A stretch of 64,000 bases of DNA from Amanita rubescens (taxonomy: Eukaryota; Basidiomycota; Agaricomycetes; Agaricales; Amanitaceae): the NCBI GenBank assembly GCA_015039365.1, contig WION01000002.1:1590906-1654905 (forward strand). Direction: 5' to 3'. The position numbers and the translations under genes were made by a program. Of the stretch, positions 42,555 to 56,322 are shown in pieces; position 1 is the first letter of the stretch; each line of letters opens with the position of its first letter. The notes beneath the pieces are model-generated. The model was not told the DNA's origin. It was given only the letters and a program-made list of their open reading frames with translations, and did no database searches.

Positions 42555-43668
42555 CTAACTAGGTGGAGCAGGTATCAGAATATTCTCTCTAAACTTTGCA
42601 ATATCACCGTCAGTGAATCCGGCATGTTGTTTTAGATATTGTTCGACGCCGCCGTACTTGCTTTGGATTAGTTCAAGGAATGCCAATATAGTTTCTGGTC
42701 TTGATTGCGTAAAGATTAGCTTCAGGGATGGTTGAAACAGGGATAAGAGGAGACTGACCGACAAGTGAACATGTTCAGCGCTGCTTCGTTGTTTGATGCA
42801 AATATGGGTTCTAGAGACAATCGACGCATTATCATGGCGCGGGCTGGCTCTCTGCCCACCCTTGTTAAAGAATAGTCAGAAGCGATTGCGTCGTGATCAA
42901 CGCCCGCTAGCTGCCCAAGAAAAACTATTAATAGAGAATCGTGATGATTGGGATATCTTATACCTTGAGAATAATAGCTGCAATGACACCTGTTCTATCC
43001 TTTCCCGCAGTGCAATGAAAAAGATAGCCTTCGGTTGGCTTATCTACCATGTGTCGGAGGATAAAGCCAATAGTTGGGCCCCCGTGGTCTAGAATTTGAG
43101 TGTATAGTTCCATGAATGCCTAATATCATATAAGTTGAGCGCTTTTTCGTCGAGGCGCGGTGCATGTCAGACGTACTTCTGTCTTTCCGCTGGCATACAG
43201 TTGATATCTCCTGAAAGGGTGTTTGTTCCATGAAGCGTAGGGGCTCAACTGGTAATACGTACTTACCTGGCCATTGTCTCTGGACTATAATCTTCTTCTT
43301 TGAATATAGGCGCTCGTAAGATGCTTACGCCATCGATAACTGGTATGGGCGCGTTGTATTTCAACATCTCAATATCTGACCGTAAATCAAAGACGGTGGC
43401 GATCCCCAGGCCTTTGAGTTGAGCCTTGCCTTTAAGACGATAAGATAACAGGTAATCGTAGCGTTCAAAAATACACACCTTCATCTGTGATGCCCGACAA
43501 TTCGGCTGAACGGAAGACGAAATTGGGCCTTGTTATTTCTCCTGGGCGATAGGTGGAGGGGAGATTTCCGAGGTCTCTGACATTAATGACGCCTTGTATC
43601 GTCACGAACGGAGGACGAGAGAGCGTCTCTGATACATAGGATGGGTCCAGTGGCTCAAGTTCATTCAT
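42555..43668 (-). CDS. Tyrosine/dual-specificity phosphatase (Y_phosphatase3 type)
   Basis: Six exons (43479-43668, 43267-43429, 43177-43210, 42964-43119, 42759-42910, 42555-42699) give 279 aa. The fold begins with GVINVRDLGNLPSTY and NFVFRSAELSGITDEGKAQL, continues with TVFDLRSDIEM and carries the catalytic P-loop HCTAGKDRTGV near residue 163, with Cys and Arg present. C-terminal FLELIQSKYGGVEQYLKQHAGF is the family-typical helix. The signature GKDR matches bacterial/fungal phosphatases that act on phosphotyrosine and, in some members, phosphoinositides. The substrate is unknown. It is divergent from the coiled-coil gene with 148 bp between starts. Confidence 0.9.
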
Positions 43669-43816
43669 GAGTTGAAGTTGACCATGGACGAGTTAGTGGA
43701 CTACTTTATATCATCCAGAAATGGAAATCGATTATTATTGGGTCGCCGATTTTAACTGCTTACACTCGATAACAGCAGCAGTGGAAACTGTACTCTGATG
43801 CTAGTCTACATCAAAC

Positions 43817-44828
43817 ATGTTAAAGCTGTTAGTAGGTGAAAACACAGCTCCGCGGGTCCCATCTCCATCTAAAAGAGGAATGAATGGTTTCACTGAAACA
43901 CCTGTGGACGCTTCCAGGGCGCTGTTATTACCAACTGGTGACAAAGGAGAGGATGGTAATGGTGAAGTTGTCGCCGTCCCAGATGAAGCATTGCATAGGT
44001 ATCGGCAGGCGATGTACATCCTTACACAGAAAGATCGCCCCATACCAACGTAAGTACATCCGTCCGTACTTCGTTTTTGTTTAACTTACTTTGTTTAGCC
44101 TTGCACAAATGACTGAAGAGATTAGAGAGTCAGAAGACTCTGCGCGCCTCGATGCGCGGATCAAGAGGCTTAAACAACAGCATTTAGACGATCTTCAACG
44201 TTTGTATTCTGCTCATGCAGCGGAATATCACGAAGAAGTGTTGCATCGTCATAATTCCAAGGATGAAACACAGTATCTTTCAAGTGGCGAAAATGACACT
44301 ACAGCAATAGCGTCCTACGAAAAACTAGGGGTATTTACCATATCAAAAGCAATTTACGTATACTGAACGTATTTTCAGAGACTGTATCATGATGCCAGGG
44401 ATGCTGGAAGCTTCGAAATACCCTGGCATGATGATATCGCACACATGAACCATGCATATCAACAGGAACTCCTACACTTACGCGGGAAAAGAAAGACCTT
44501 GCGAGTCAGAGAGGAAGAAATCCGAAAAAGAGAGGACGCACAATTTCCACGAGATATTACTGACTGGCGTACTAAGTCCAGAGATGTCCGATTGCGTGTT
44601 GCTAGGTTCCTGGATGGAGATAGTGGAATGCAGGACAGAATGATGTCTGAGTTTGGTTGGGCGTGGAGACAGACGGGGCCATTGAAAGAAGAATATAATA
44701 GAAGCGTAAGTCGCGATCTCACCCTAATGGTCTATGGACGAATTATTCTTTTTTAGGCGGCGTTCCAAGTCGAAATTCGAGACTTGTTGAGCGTGTATGA
44801 GGTAAAGGACCCGAGAGCAAAGCGATAA
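43817..44828 (+). CDS. Coiled-coil protein of unknown function
   Basis: Exons 43817-44049, 44099-44330, 44379-44705 and 44757-44828 give 287 aa with consistent phases. After a Pro/Ser-rich start (NTAPRVPSPSKRGMNGF) come helical, charged segments: LAQMTEEIRESEDSARLDAR, IKRLKQQHLDDLQRLYSAHA, KRKTLRVREEEIRKREDAQF. A tryptophan-containing region (FGWAWRQTGPLKEEYNRS) ends in a short acidic-basic tail. I do not recognise a named family. The spliced structure and codon pattern support a real gene, possibly a structural or scaffold protein (inference). Confidence 0.75.
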
Positions 44829-44913
44829 TTTGATTGCTGCCGCTGTGCGAAATTATTTGAATGTCCTAGTCTTTAGGACTCTACTTGGCTGTGGACGTAC
44901 TTCGTATTATAAA

Positions 44914-45198
44914 TAGGGGGTTTCAAACATGTCCAACTCGATCCTCAACTTGTACCTCAACTTGATCACAATTCAAACTCACTTTTTCCACAATTGGGGC
45001 TGAAGTTGAGGTTTGGAATCGGGCTCATGAGGCCGATTCGACAGCCCAACTTGCAGTTACCTCAACTATGACCTCAATTTCACATAATTACTTGATTTGG
45101 AGGTCCCAATTCACGATTCAAGCCCAAGTTGAGGCTTGAGTTGAGGCTCGAGTTGAGGCTCAAGTTGTCCTTGAGTTGGGCATGTTTGAAACCCCCTA
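44914..45198. mobile_element. MITE-like element with TA flanks and ~38-bp inverted repeats
   Basis: The element starts TA-GGGGGTTTCAAACATG and ends CATGTTTGAAACCCCC-TA. About 38 bp of the termini are inverted repeats with few mismatches, extending through CCAACTC and CAACTTG. The interior (~200 bp) is built of short AGTTGAGG/CCTCAACT motifs in both orientations and has no reading frame. TA target duplications and size suggest a Tc1/mariner-type miniature element. It sits between the coiled-coil gene and MCM6, 117 bp before the MCM6 start. Confidence 0.8.
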
Positions 45199-45314
45199 AT
45201 GTAACAGTGGACTGTGCTACTATAGGCTACTATGTAGTACGCGCAACGCGTAAAGACCTCCCCTAAATCGCGTCATTAGCGCGGCATGCCGTTTTTCTGT
45301 CCGCGCATCTAGCG

Positions 45315-48575
<3,261 letters not shown>

Positions 48576-48856
48576 TATTATACTTACCATTTCTTTGCTA
48601 CTCTGTACTTATACCAAAGTTTTGTATACCTCATGTATGTCGTATAATGCCACGTGGTTAAACCGCATCATATGGCCTTTTTGGCCGTAAATGAGAAGCT
48701 CCAGTGATGCACCTTCCGAATGCTATACTCGGACAATTGGCGCCGCTAACTCGCCTCGCGCTACCGCCTGGAACCCGGAAACATCTTTAATGAAACCCTG
48801 CTGAGCATCTGCAATATTGAACGGTTTTCACATATACGTGGTATCTGTTCAAGGCG
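48576..48856. promoter_or_regulatory. MCM6-formin intergenic region
   Basis: These 281 bp hold the MCM6 3' end and the formin promoter. No TATA box or strong site is evident near the formin ATG. Confidence 0.4.
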
Positions 48857-51800
48857 ATGCTGGAAGATAGCCTCATTGTACCGACACTCCTACCAAGCGG
48901 TACCATTCACTTCGCCGAGGTCTCTCAACAAGGGTCAGCACAGGATGTCATCAATAGTATTATGGCCTTGGGAGAGGTGGCAAAGGGCACCCTTGGAAGC
49001 TTAGAAGATCGTGGATGGGCATTGCAACGGATTCGCAAGGAGAAACATGGTCGTACTTGGGAGCAGGACGAACTTGAGGCGCTTGGTGATGGTAAGTTGT
49101 ATATCGGTCTTTGAGTATTAATGGGTAGTTAAAGTTATGACAAGGCCTACTCCCTCCTGCAGCACCTGTAGCACCTATTCTGAACTTGGTACCTCCAAGT
49201 CCATCCAGGCAGAAGCATTTCTCATCCTTTCCGTTGACTTCGCACCTGCATCTGCCCGTTTTGCGCTTAGTGTCTTTGCATCCTCTCTTGTCCGTATCTC
49301 TGACGTTTTTGCGCATACCCGAGATACACGATGGATTTAAGCACAAGTTCTTCATATCGAGGACGTCTACGATTGAACAGGTTGTCGACATGGTGATGGA
49401 CGAGCTTGGTCTGGCGAAATCTTTGCCTATACCTGGAGCTGGAGCCATTGAATATGTCATCGAAGAGGTGTGGACTGATGGGAATCGAGAAAGTAAGATT
49501 TAATTCTTGCTATTGTAGCAGACTCGACAACACGCTAATAGAGTCATCCAAATTGCCGTACGATTCTGTCTTGTACGAAATTCTGGCTTTCCCATATACT
49601 GTCAATCCCTTTACAAGGAAGGCAAAACGGACGTTTAGATTTTGTATTCCAGAGGAGTGGTTTCGGCGCCCGGACGATCCCAAGGGCAAAAGTAGGAACA
49701 GGGAGGCGAATACCCTAGACGATAAGAACGATAGCGAGGGTGAAGGAACAGCTAAGGCTATTCAATATCCTGCAGGGGTGCCTGTTCAGGGCACGATCGA
49801 GAAGGATTTAGTGCCGCAGAATACATTATCAAGCATATTTACTGGTTTTCTACGACCTATGTCGCCCGATGGCTCCGTCGAATCGTCCACCAAGCGGAAA
49901 ACAGTCAGTGAGCCAGTACTCGTGGAGCAACACACGGGCTCCAGCATCCAAAGTACAGAAGATGGAAGTATCGACCCCAATGCATTCGAGGCAATGCTAG
50001 TATGTGATTCCAATTTCTTTGTCCGAAGACGTCTGACTTCACTTGAAAGGACTCCATGGCGCTGAAAGGAGGGACCAGAGATGCAATGTATAAGCTTCCA
50101 GACTTTAATAAAAGATATCTATTGCAACAACATAATCAGACTAGGCCGAAGCACGCAGCCCACAAACATTCGCCCTCGCATTCTGTTTCGTACGGCCCAT
50201 CAAGCGGTTCTGCTTTGCTACCGCGACTGGTGCCCCAATTGACTGGCGACTCCGGCTTCCTTCGCCGGTTGTCATTGAGTAATTGGGGACAAGGCGCGCC
50301 GTCCTCATCTCCGGACTCTTCAATGCGCTCGAGCAGTATATCTAGCAACGCAGGCTCATTCGAGCCAGCGGAGGATATCCAATTTCTGAGCCCCCAAAGT
50401 ACAGGCGGATTTTGGTCTAGCCTGTGGTCGCTATCAGGAGGAGATAACTTGAAAAAAGACAGTACTTCTCCAAGTTGGTACATGGAACCCTTGCGCACGC
50501 TCAAGCCAACAGATCCAAAACTTGCAAAGCACCTGATATCATTGCGCGTGCATCTATCCAGCGCGGATTTGACTTGGATCGAAGATTTTCTGGAAAATGA
50601 ACATGGTGTAGAGGGCCTCGATCGTCTCTTAACTGGATTGATCACTAGTCCTGAAAAGAAGAGGAGTTTGACAGATACGGAAAATACAGTGATCTTTGAG
50701 ACCATTAAATGTTTTCGAGCTCTACTCAACACAGAGGTCAGTTATATGTGATTTCACTATCATTTTTTACCAATAACACTCATAGGTCGGCTTTGATCGA
50801 GTCGTCGAGTCTCCAACTGTTGTAACGCACATGGCTTATGCCCTTTATTCTTCCTCTGCCAAGTTGCGTACCCTCATTCTGGAATTGCTGGTGGCCATTT
50901 GCAATGTGTCCCCTGTGCAAGGTCACAAGGCGGTTCTCTCAGCACTGTCTGATTATCGGATAATATTTCAAGAGTCATTCCGATTCGAGACTCTGATCAA
51001 ATTCCTGCGCGTGCCGGCTACCCAAGAGCTAATTACAGATGAAGATGCCGCTAATCTCGTTGTCGACGAAGAAAACATATGGGACAGTCGAATAGCCTGT
51101 ATGGCATTGGTAAATGCCATCGTCAGCTGTCCAGAGATTCTAGATGATCGCATCTTATTGCGGGATGAGTTTGCTCGCAGAGGAATTAATGAGGCTACTG
51201 TGGTAAGTAGATCTGCGTGCGACGTTTATCATGTCGTCTAATCCGTGACTTGCTTAGGCATTAAAATACACCGGAGCACCTGAAGCATTCCTAACACATC
51301 TAGATCATTACGTGGAGGATAAGTTTGAAGACGAAGAAGAAATGCGCGACCGTGCGCGCACCCTTACGATGGAGGGCCCTGACCACGATGCACCTTCTGG
51401 CTCACGGGATGTTGATGAACTTATGTCCTTGGCGAAGCAGCACGGCGAATTACAGGGGCTAGTTACCGAAACAATTCAGCATTGCATTCAATTTCTCAAG
51501 AGGAATCTCCGCATGTAAGGGATATCTAATCTGCAGATAGTATACTAACTTCGACCAAGTCAGGACAAAGCTAATATGTTTTCCATGCTTGACAGACTTG
51601 TAGAGCAAGCCATCGGACACGATGAATTGTAGGCCCATCTTCTTTGGATCGTATTTTTCTGTAACGATGACACGCAGTGGGGACGATTGGACAGACTTCT
51701 TCAATATCTTTATCACATCTTTTCGGACGATAGAAGGGAATACGCTTGACCTGAAGGTTGTCTCCAACTCTTTTTCCGACAGCAGCCAGACATCGGAGCT

Positions 51801-54800
51801 CGAGGTTCGGCAACGTCAGATTGATGAGCTCAACGGCGAGGTATGCGCGCCAATACTTATCAGTTTTTACAATATTGAAGCATGGATTAGAAGGAGACGC
51901 TTTGCCTTCAATTAAATGAACAAGCAGCGGAACTCAACGTTTTAAGGTCTCTGCCTTTAAATGTCCCTGCAAATTTGGCATCGAAAGGCAGAAGTGGCAC
52001 AGAGGTAGATACAATGATCATTAGCCATTTGCGGTTGCTTATTTGTTGAAAAGAACCTCACTGGGATCGTTCAACGTTTAGTACAGAAGGAGAAACAAGT
52101 AATACAATTGCAGACTGAACTTGACCGGTTCAGAGCTCAGAATCCGGGAGAAGGTCGAGATAGAGAACAGGTAAATTAAAGAGCTCTTCCGCTGCGATAA
52201 ACAACTGATTGATGAGAGCAGGATGACCGACTCAAGCGGGAACGAGATAAAGTAAGATGGACAGCATTGTCAGACGAAGCCTCGAAGCTGAAAACCAAGG
52301 TGAGAATGCTTATTGAACGAAGTTGATCCGTACTCATAAGATTGTTATAGCTTGGAGAGCTAGAACAGGCTTTGGAAATGAAGGATAAAGAAATTCTTTA
52401 CTTAAAACGTGCTATGGAGTCTGTTTTTGGCCGCTTTTTGTCACGGGAAGAATTGCGGGAAGATGCCAATGCAATGGCGAAACAAGCAATCGATCGTTTG
52501 GAACAGAAAGACGAGTTGATCAGAAGTTTGGAAGCAAAGATATCCGCTCTTAAGGCAGAGGCGATCAGGACCGTAGCGATGCGCGATACAGCAGCAGCGG
52601 GTGCGACTTCACGGCCATCGGACGAGATTGCTGAAGGAGACACCGTGAAGATAACTAAATCTCCTCTCGCGTCCATCCCCATTTCTTCTCCGCCATTGTC
52701 AACGTCGCCTCCACCCCCGCCTCCGCCACCTCCGCCTCCATTGCCCCCACCTCCACCTCTAAAGGTGTTCTTGCCTGACGCGAGTCTAGCCAACGACCCT
52801 CCTCCCCCTCCGCCGCCACCGCCGCCGCCACCACCTCCAACAGGTGCTGGAATCCCTCCACCACCACCGCCACCTCCACCACCTCCAGGTGCGCCGCCTC
52901 TACCGCCTCCACCACCGCCTGCACCCCCGGGTGCGCCACCACCACCTCCCGTGGGTGCTCCGCCACCGCCACTACCTCCTTCAGCTTCCATGACAAGGAA
53001 ACGCCCCATATCTGCTGCTCGTCAAAAGCGATTAAGACCGTTTTTCTGGAATAAGTTATCAGCTACATCGCTGGATTCAACAATATGGAATGAGGTAGAT
53101 CATACCGTCCATTTTGATTTGAATGATTTAGAAGGTACTTTCACCCTCGATCCAAATGCTGGGAATGTCAAAGCAGCACCGGCGCCGAAACCGTCACAAA
53201 AGAAGCAGAACGTGGTAACTCTGCTGGACATCAACAGAGCGAATCACATTGGTACATTTCTTTCCTGTGCTTTGATTGTTTCTCATGCTGTTTATTTCGC
53301 AGCAATAATGCTGAGCAGGATTAAAATGAGTTTGCCTGAGATTCGGAATGCGGTAACAGAATTGGACGATGATAAGTTGTCGATTGATGACCTGCGAGCC
53401 ATGAGTAGGTACCTTCCTACGCGTGAAGAGGTGAGTTATCAACGAGCAGATTGCATTTACCCCATCCTAACTCGAATGCGCGAGACAGGCAATACGTATC
53501 AAGGATCATGGTGACGTTGGAAAGCTTGCAAAAGCAGACCAGTATTTGAGCCAGGTAAGTTTCATGCTACCGTCATCGACCTGTGTAACATGACAGCCTG
53601 TTAGATTATAATGATCCCTCGTCTACCAGAACGCCTGGACTGTATGATCTACCGTCGAAAGCTGGAGCTGGATATTGAAGAGTTACGGCCGGAATTGGAT
53701 CATTTAAAAATCGCTTGCAGGGAATTGCGTACATCTCCAAGATTTAAGAAAGTCTTGCAAGTATGTTTAATTCTAGTTGTGGCATCGGTAGTAGCCTAAT
53801 GATCCACAGGCTGTATTGGCCATCGGAAATGCCCTCAATGTCTCAACTTTCCGCGGCGAGGCTCGAGGGTTCCAGCTGGATGCGTTACTGAAGGTGAGCT
53901 ACTCTGGATGCGTTGGCGATCGATAGTGCTTACACTTCCGCCCAAGCTGAAAGATACGAAGACGACCAAAGGTGGGCCAAGCTGCCCCACTTTACTCCAT
54001 TACCTGGCTCGTCTTCTCTTACGCACGGACGCATCCTTGACCACCTTTATCGAAGAACTTCCAAACGTTGAAGCTGTTGCTCGACGTATGCACATCCCTT
54101 CGCCTTCTTGTGCATAACTCTTGCTGACAATATGACCAGTTTCCGTCGATACTATCATCCAAACGGCCGACAGCTTTCAGGTTGGTCTGCAGAAGATTCA
54201 AAATGAGATCAAGCAGCTTCAGCAGTTGTCGGATATAGCACCAAACGACCGGTTCATTGCCATCATGGAAGTAAGTCAGGTTCACCGTCATAGGGCTTAC
54301 GTTGATGTTGGAGCATAGCCTTACGTTTCAGAGCAAGGTCCGAAAGTCGAGGCCCTAAAGGGTATGGTCACATCACTACGGAAAGATTTGCAGTCGCTAC
54401 TTTCTTACTTTGGAGAAAGTTCTGAAACGTCCGAAGCATCTAAATATGAAGACTTTTTTGCTATGATAGTCGCGTTTTCCTCCTCGTTACAGGTTTGGTT
54501 ATTTTCCAGTGTGTGGTTAACAGTGACGCTCACGCTTGGCAGAAATGCGCTCTGGAGGTCCACGATGCAGAACAGAGACAGCTGAAGGCTGCGGCAAAGG
54601 CGAACAGGGCCAAGATCGGGCTTGCTGGTGCTACCCAAACACCAAAATTGGTTAGTCTGCCGTCATTCTGAGCTGTCCCTTACTAATTCTGCAGAAGGGC
54701 GCTGGTCCGAACCTACCTTCGGCGGATCTCACGTCATCAGCTGCGGCGCCAGGCAAACGGTCGATTGGTCGCGGTGACGTCGACCTAGTTATCCGTAGCA

Positions 54801-54910
54801 TAAAAGCTACCACAAGGAAGACGAGAAAACGCCCAGCTGCAGACCAACCATTGAGCAAAATTTATATGGATGGTGGTTCAGTGACCTCGAGGCACCGTTT
54901 GATTGATTGA
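48857..54910 (+). CDS. Formin (Bni1/SepA type)
   Basis: Twenty-one exons with closed phases give 1680 aa: 48857-49091, 49145-49492, 49542-49999, 50050-50736, 50786-51202, 51258-51514, 51560-51628, 51678-51840, 51894-52004, 52054-52170, 52222-52299, 52351-53251, 53303-53430, 53489-53554, 53605-53760, 53810-53893, 53947-54085, 54140-54270, 54319-54492, 54543-54650, 54695-54910. The first ~220 aa resemble a ubiquitin/RA-like fold. GBD-FH3 spans about 490-800 (ADLTWIEDFLENEHGVEGLD), coiled coil about 800-1060, FH1 polyproline about 1100-1192, and FH2 about 1195-1610 (LLDINRANHIAIML, GDVGKLAKADQYL, MIPRLPERLDCMIY). The C-terminal tail is basic and DAD-like. It nucleates unbranched actin for polarised growth and septation under Rho/Cdc42. 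Residue 1 is the first in-frame ATG; a longer N terminus is possible. Confidence 0.93.
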
Positions 54911-55267
54911 ATCGTAGGGACATCACGGAGTATTTATGTCCGTTTACACATATGTATCGTATACATCGCCATTGGTTACTTGTAGTCTACTTAGGATGTA
55001 CCGTGCAATTTGTTTCAGGTTTCGGGAGTAGAAGGGAAAGAAATGGGTCACATTCATCGTGTGAAGCTCTGGGAAGGCCCAGTTCCTCGGATTGAATAGA
55101 GTGGATACTTTTGTACGTACGTATAATAACGTGGCATCATCGACCCTTGCGGCAAATATTACGCAAACCGAAGCGTTGGCTGAAATGGGCAGAGACCACT
55201 CCCAAGGGTCACCCAGTTTCTCAATCTTTTCTCCGTCACTCGCTCAGCCCAGATTTTTTTTCAAACC
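54911..55267. other. Intergenic region, no gene seen
   Basis: This 357-bp stretch carries the formin 3' end and the 5' region of the following gene. No motif beyond T-rich runs just before the ATG at 55268. Confidence 0.45.
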
Positions 55268-55948
55268 ATGTCCAGTCCAATCCAACAATTCGCTCTTTTC
55301 AATCTCGACAAAAGGCAAAGCCTTTCCGAGTCCGGAAACATATCTAAGCTCATGTGCAGCAGCACACCTCCCGGACTGGTTTATTTATTATTGAAACCAG
55401 CCAAATCGAATGGTTCAGACGGACTTGGCGCATGGGCAGGCCACCGGTTGGTTTGTGCTGGTGACCGCTTGAAGGAGTATCCCAACGGCATGCTCAATTC
55501 CGAGGAGGAACAAGAGGTGGAGAAGTACACAGGTGGCCGGGATTTTTACCGGTTCGCGCGGGACGCGTTTGACCAGATTCCCGTTCCGACGTCTGCTCCG
55601 CCCAAGATTAATGGGGCGGACAAGGTGTGGGTTCTTCGTAACCTTTCCAAGCGCCTTTACGTCCGTGCCGACGTGCTCGCTGGAAAACCAGATTTCAAAG
55701 GACCTTTCGTTGAACCGTTTGGTTTTGGAGATTTGTTGTTGGCCAATATGACTTGGTCGTCGGATAGTGTGAACATGGAATATGGTCATGCTCTGGTTTT
55801 GGGACCGTGGGCGGGAGATAGGTTTGATATCGTGCCTTGGGAGGTCGCCAAGAAGGATATCAAGAAGGAAAAGAAGTCTAACCCGTGGAAGGACGTCAGC
55901 GAGGAGCAAGCAAAGCGGACACGTATGCTCCTCGCAGACATATTCTGA
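55268..55948 (+). CDS. Conserved hypothetical protein, single exon
   Basis: An uninterrupted 226-codon frame starts in good context (CAAACCATGT). It has FALFNLDKRQSLSESGNISK, WAGHRLVCAGDRLKEYP, DKVWVLRNLSKRLYVRADVL, a GFGDLLLANMTWSSDSVNME segment and a Lys-rich end with NPWKDVSEEQ. The arrangement (LVCAGD, VLRNL..YVRADV, GFGDLLL, ITWSSD) recalls short Agaricomycete proteins often found as F-box-protein tails, but no F-box is present here. Function unknown. The window's right edge carries the end of a gene with a similar C terminus (WKDVTEEQ), possibly a relative. Confidence 0.75.
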   Translation: MSSPIQQFALFNLDKRQSLSESGNISKLMCSSTPPGLVYLLLKPAKSNGSDGLGAWAGHRLVCAGDRLKEYPNGMLNSEEEQEVEKYTGGRDFYRFARDAFDQIPVPTSAPPKINGADKVWVLRNLSKRLYVRADVLAGKPDFKGPFVEPFGFGDLLLANMTWSSDSVNMEYGHALVLGPWAGDRFDIVPWEVAKKDIKKEKKSNPWKDVSEEQAKRTRMLLADIF

Positions 55949-56322
55949 TTCATCTGGTTGCAATATTGCGGAACGGAAACTTCGGATTTGCAGGTTATTG
56001 TTTCACATCGTTTTTTTTGGCATTTTTCAGAGGATACATATTGCATTGCATACGGCGAGGATTCTATTTATTGCAGCTTTCCCCTTGCATATTTCTACAG
56101 CTTGATATCTGACACTTATTGCACATGGCGGAGACTTTTATTTATTGCGGCTTTCTTACTTGCAGTTTGATCCGATACTTACACTTACAGCACGAGCTCG
56201 TAATTTCCCTCGTTTTTTTGGGCATACATAGTGCGCATTATTTTGAATTGAATATGCACCTTAGACTACATTGGATGTACTCGGGTATAGCAAATATGCA
56301 ATGGTGCATTAGCAACAGTGGG
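55949..56322. repeat. Convergent intergenic DNA with a local ~60-bp tandem duplication
   Basis: Around 56068-56195 the sequence TTCTATTTATTGCAGCTTTC..TTGCA..TTGATATCTGACACTTA recurs as TTTTATTTATTGCGGCTTTC..TTGCA..TTGATCCGATACTTA. No gene is supported; it holds the 3' ends of the hypothetical gene and RRN3. Confidence 0.5.

Noticed and set aside
50136..50732. 198-codon minus-strand frame
   Set aside because: Lies antisense inside formin exon 4, which is supported by domain homology and splice phases.
52398..53009. Long minus-strand frame of Gly-rich repeats
   Set aside because: It is the complement of the formin polyproline FH1 codons; Pro codons read backwards give Gly/Val/Ala. No start context or splice logic.
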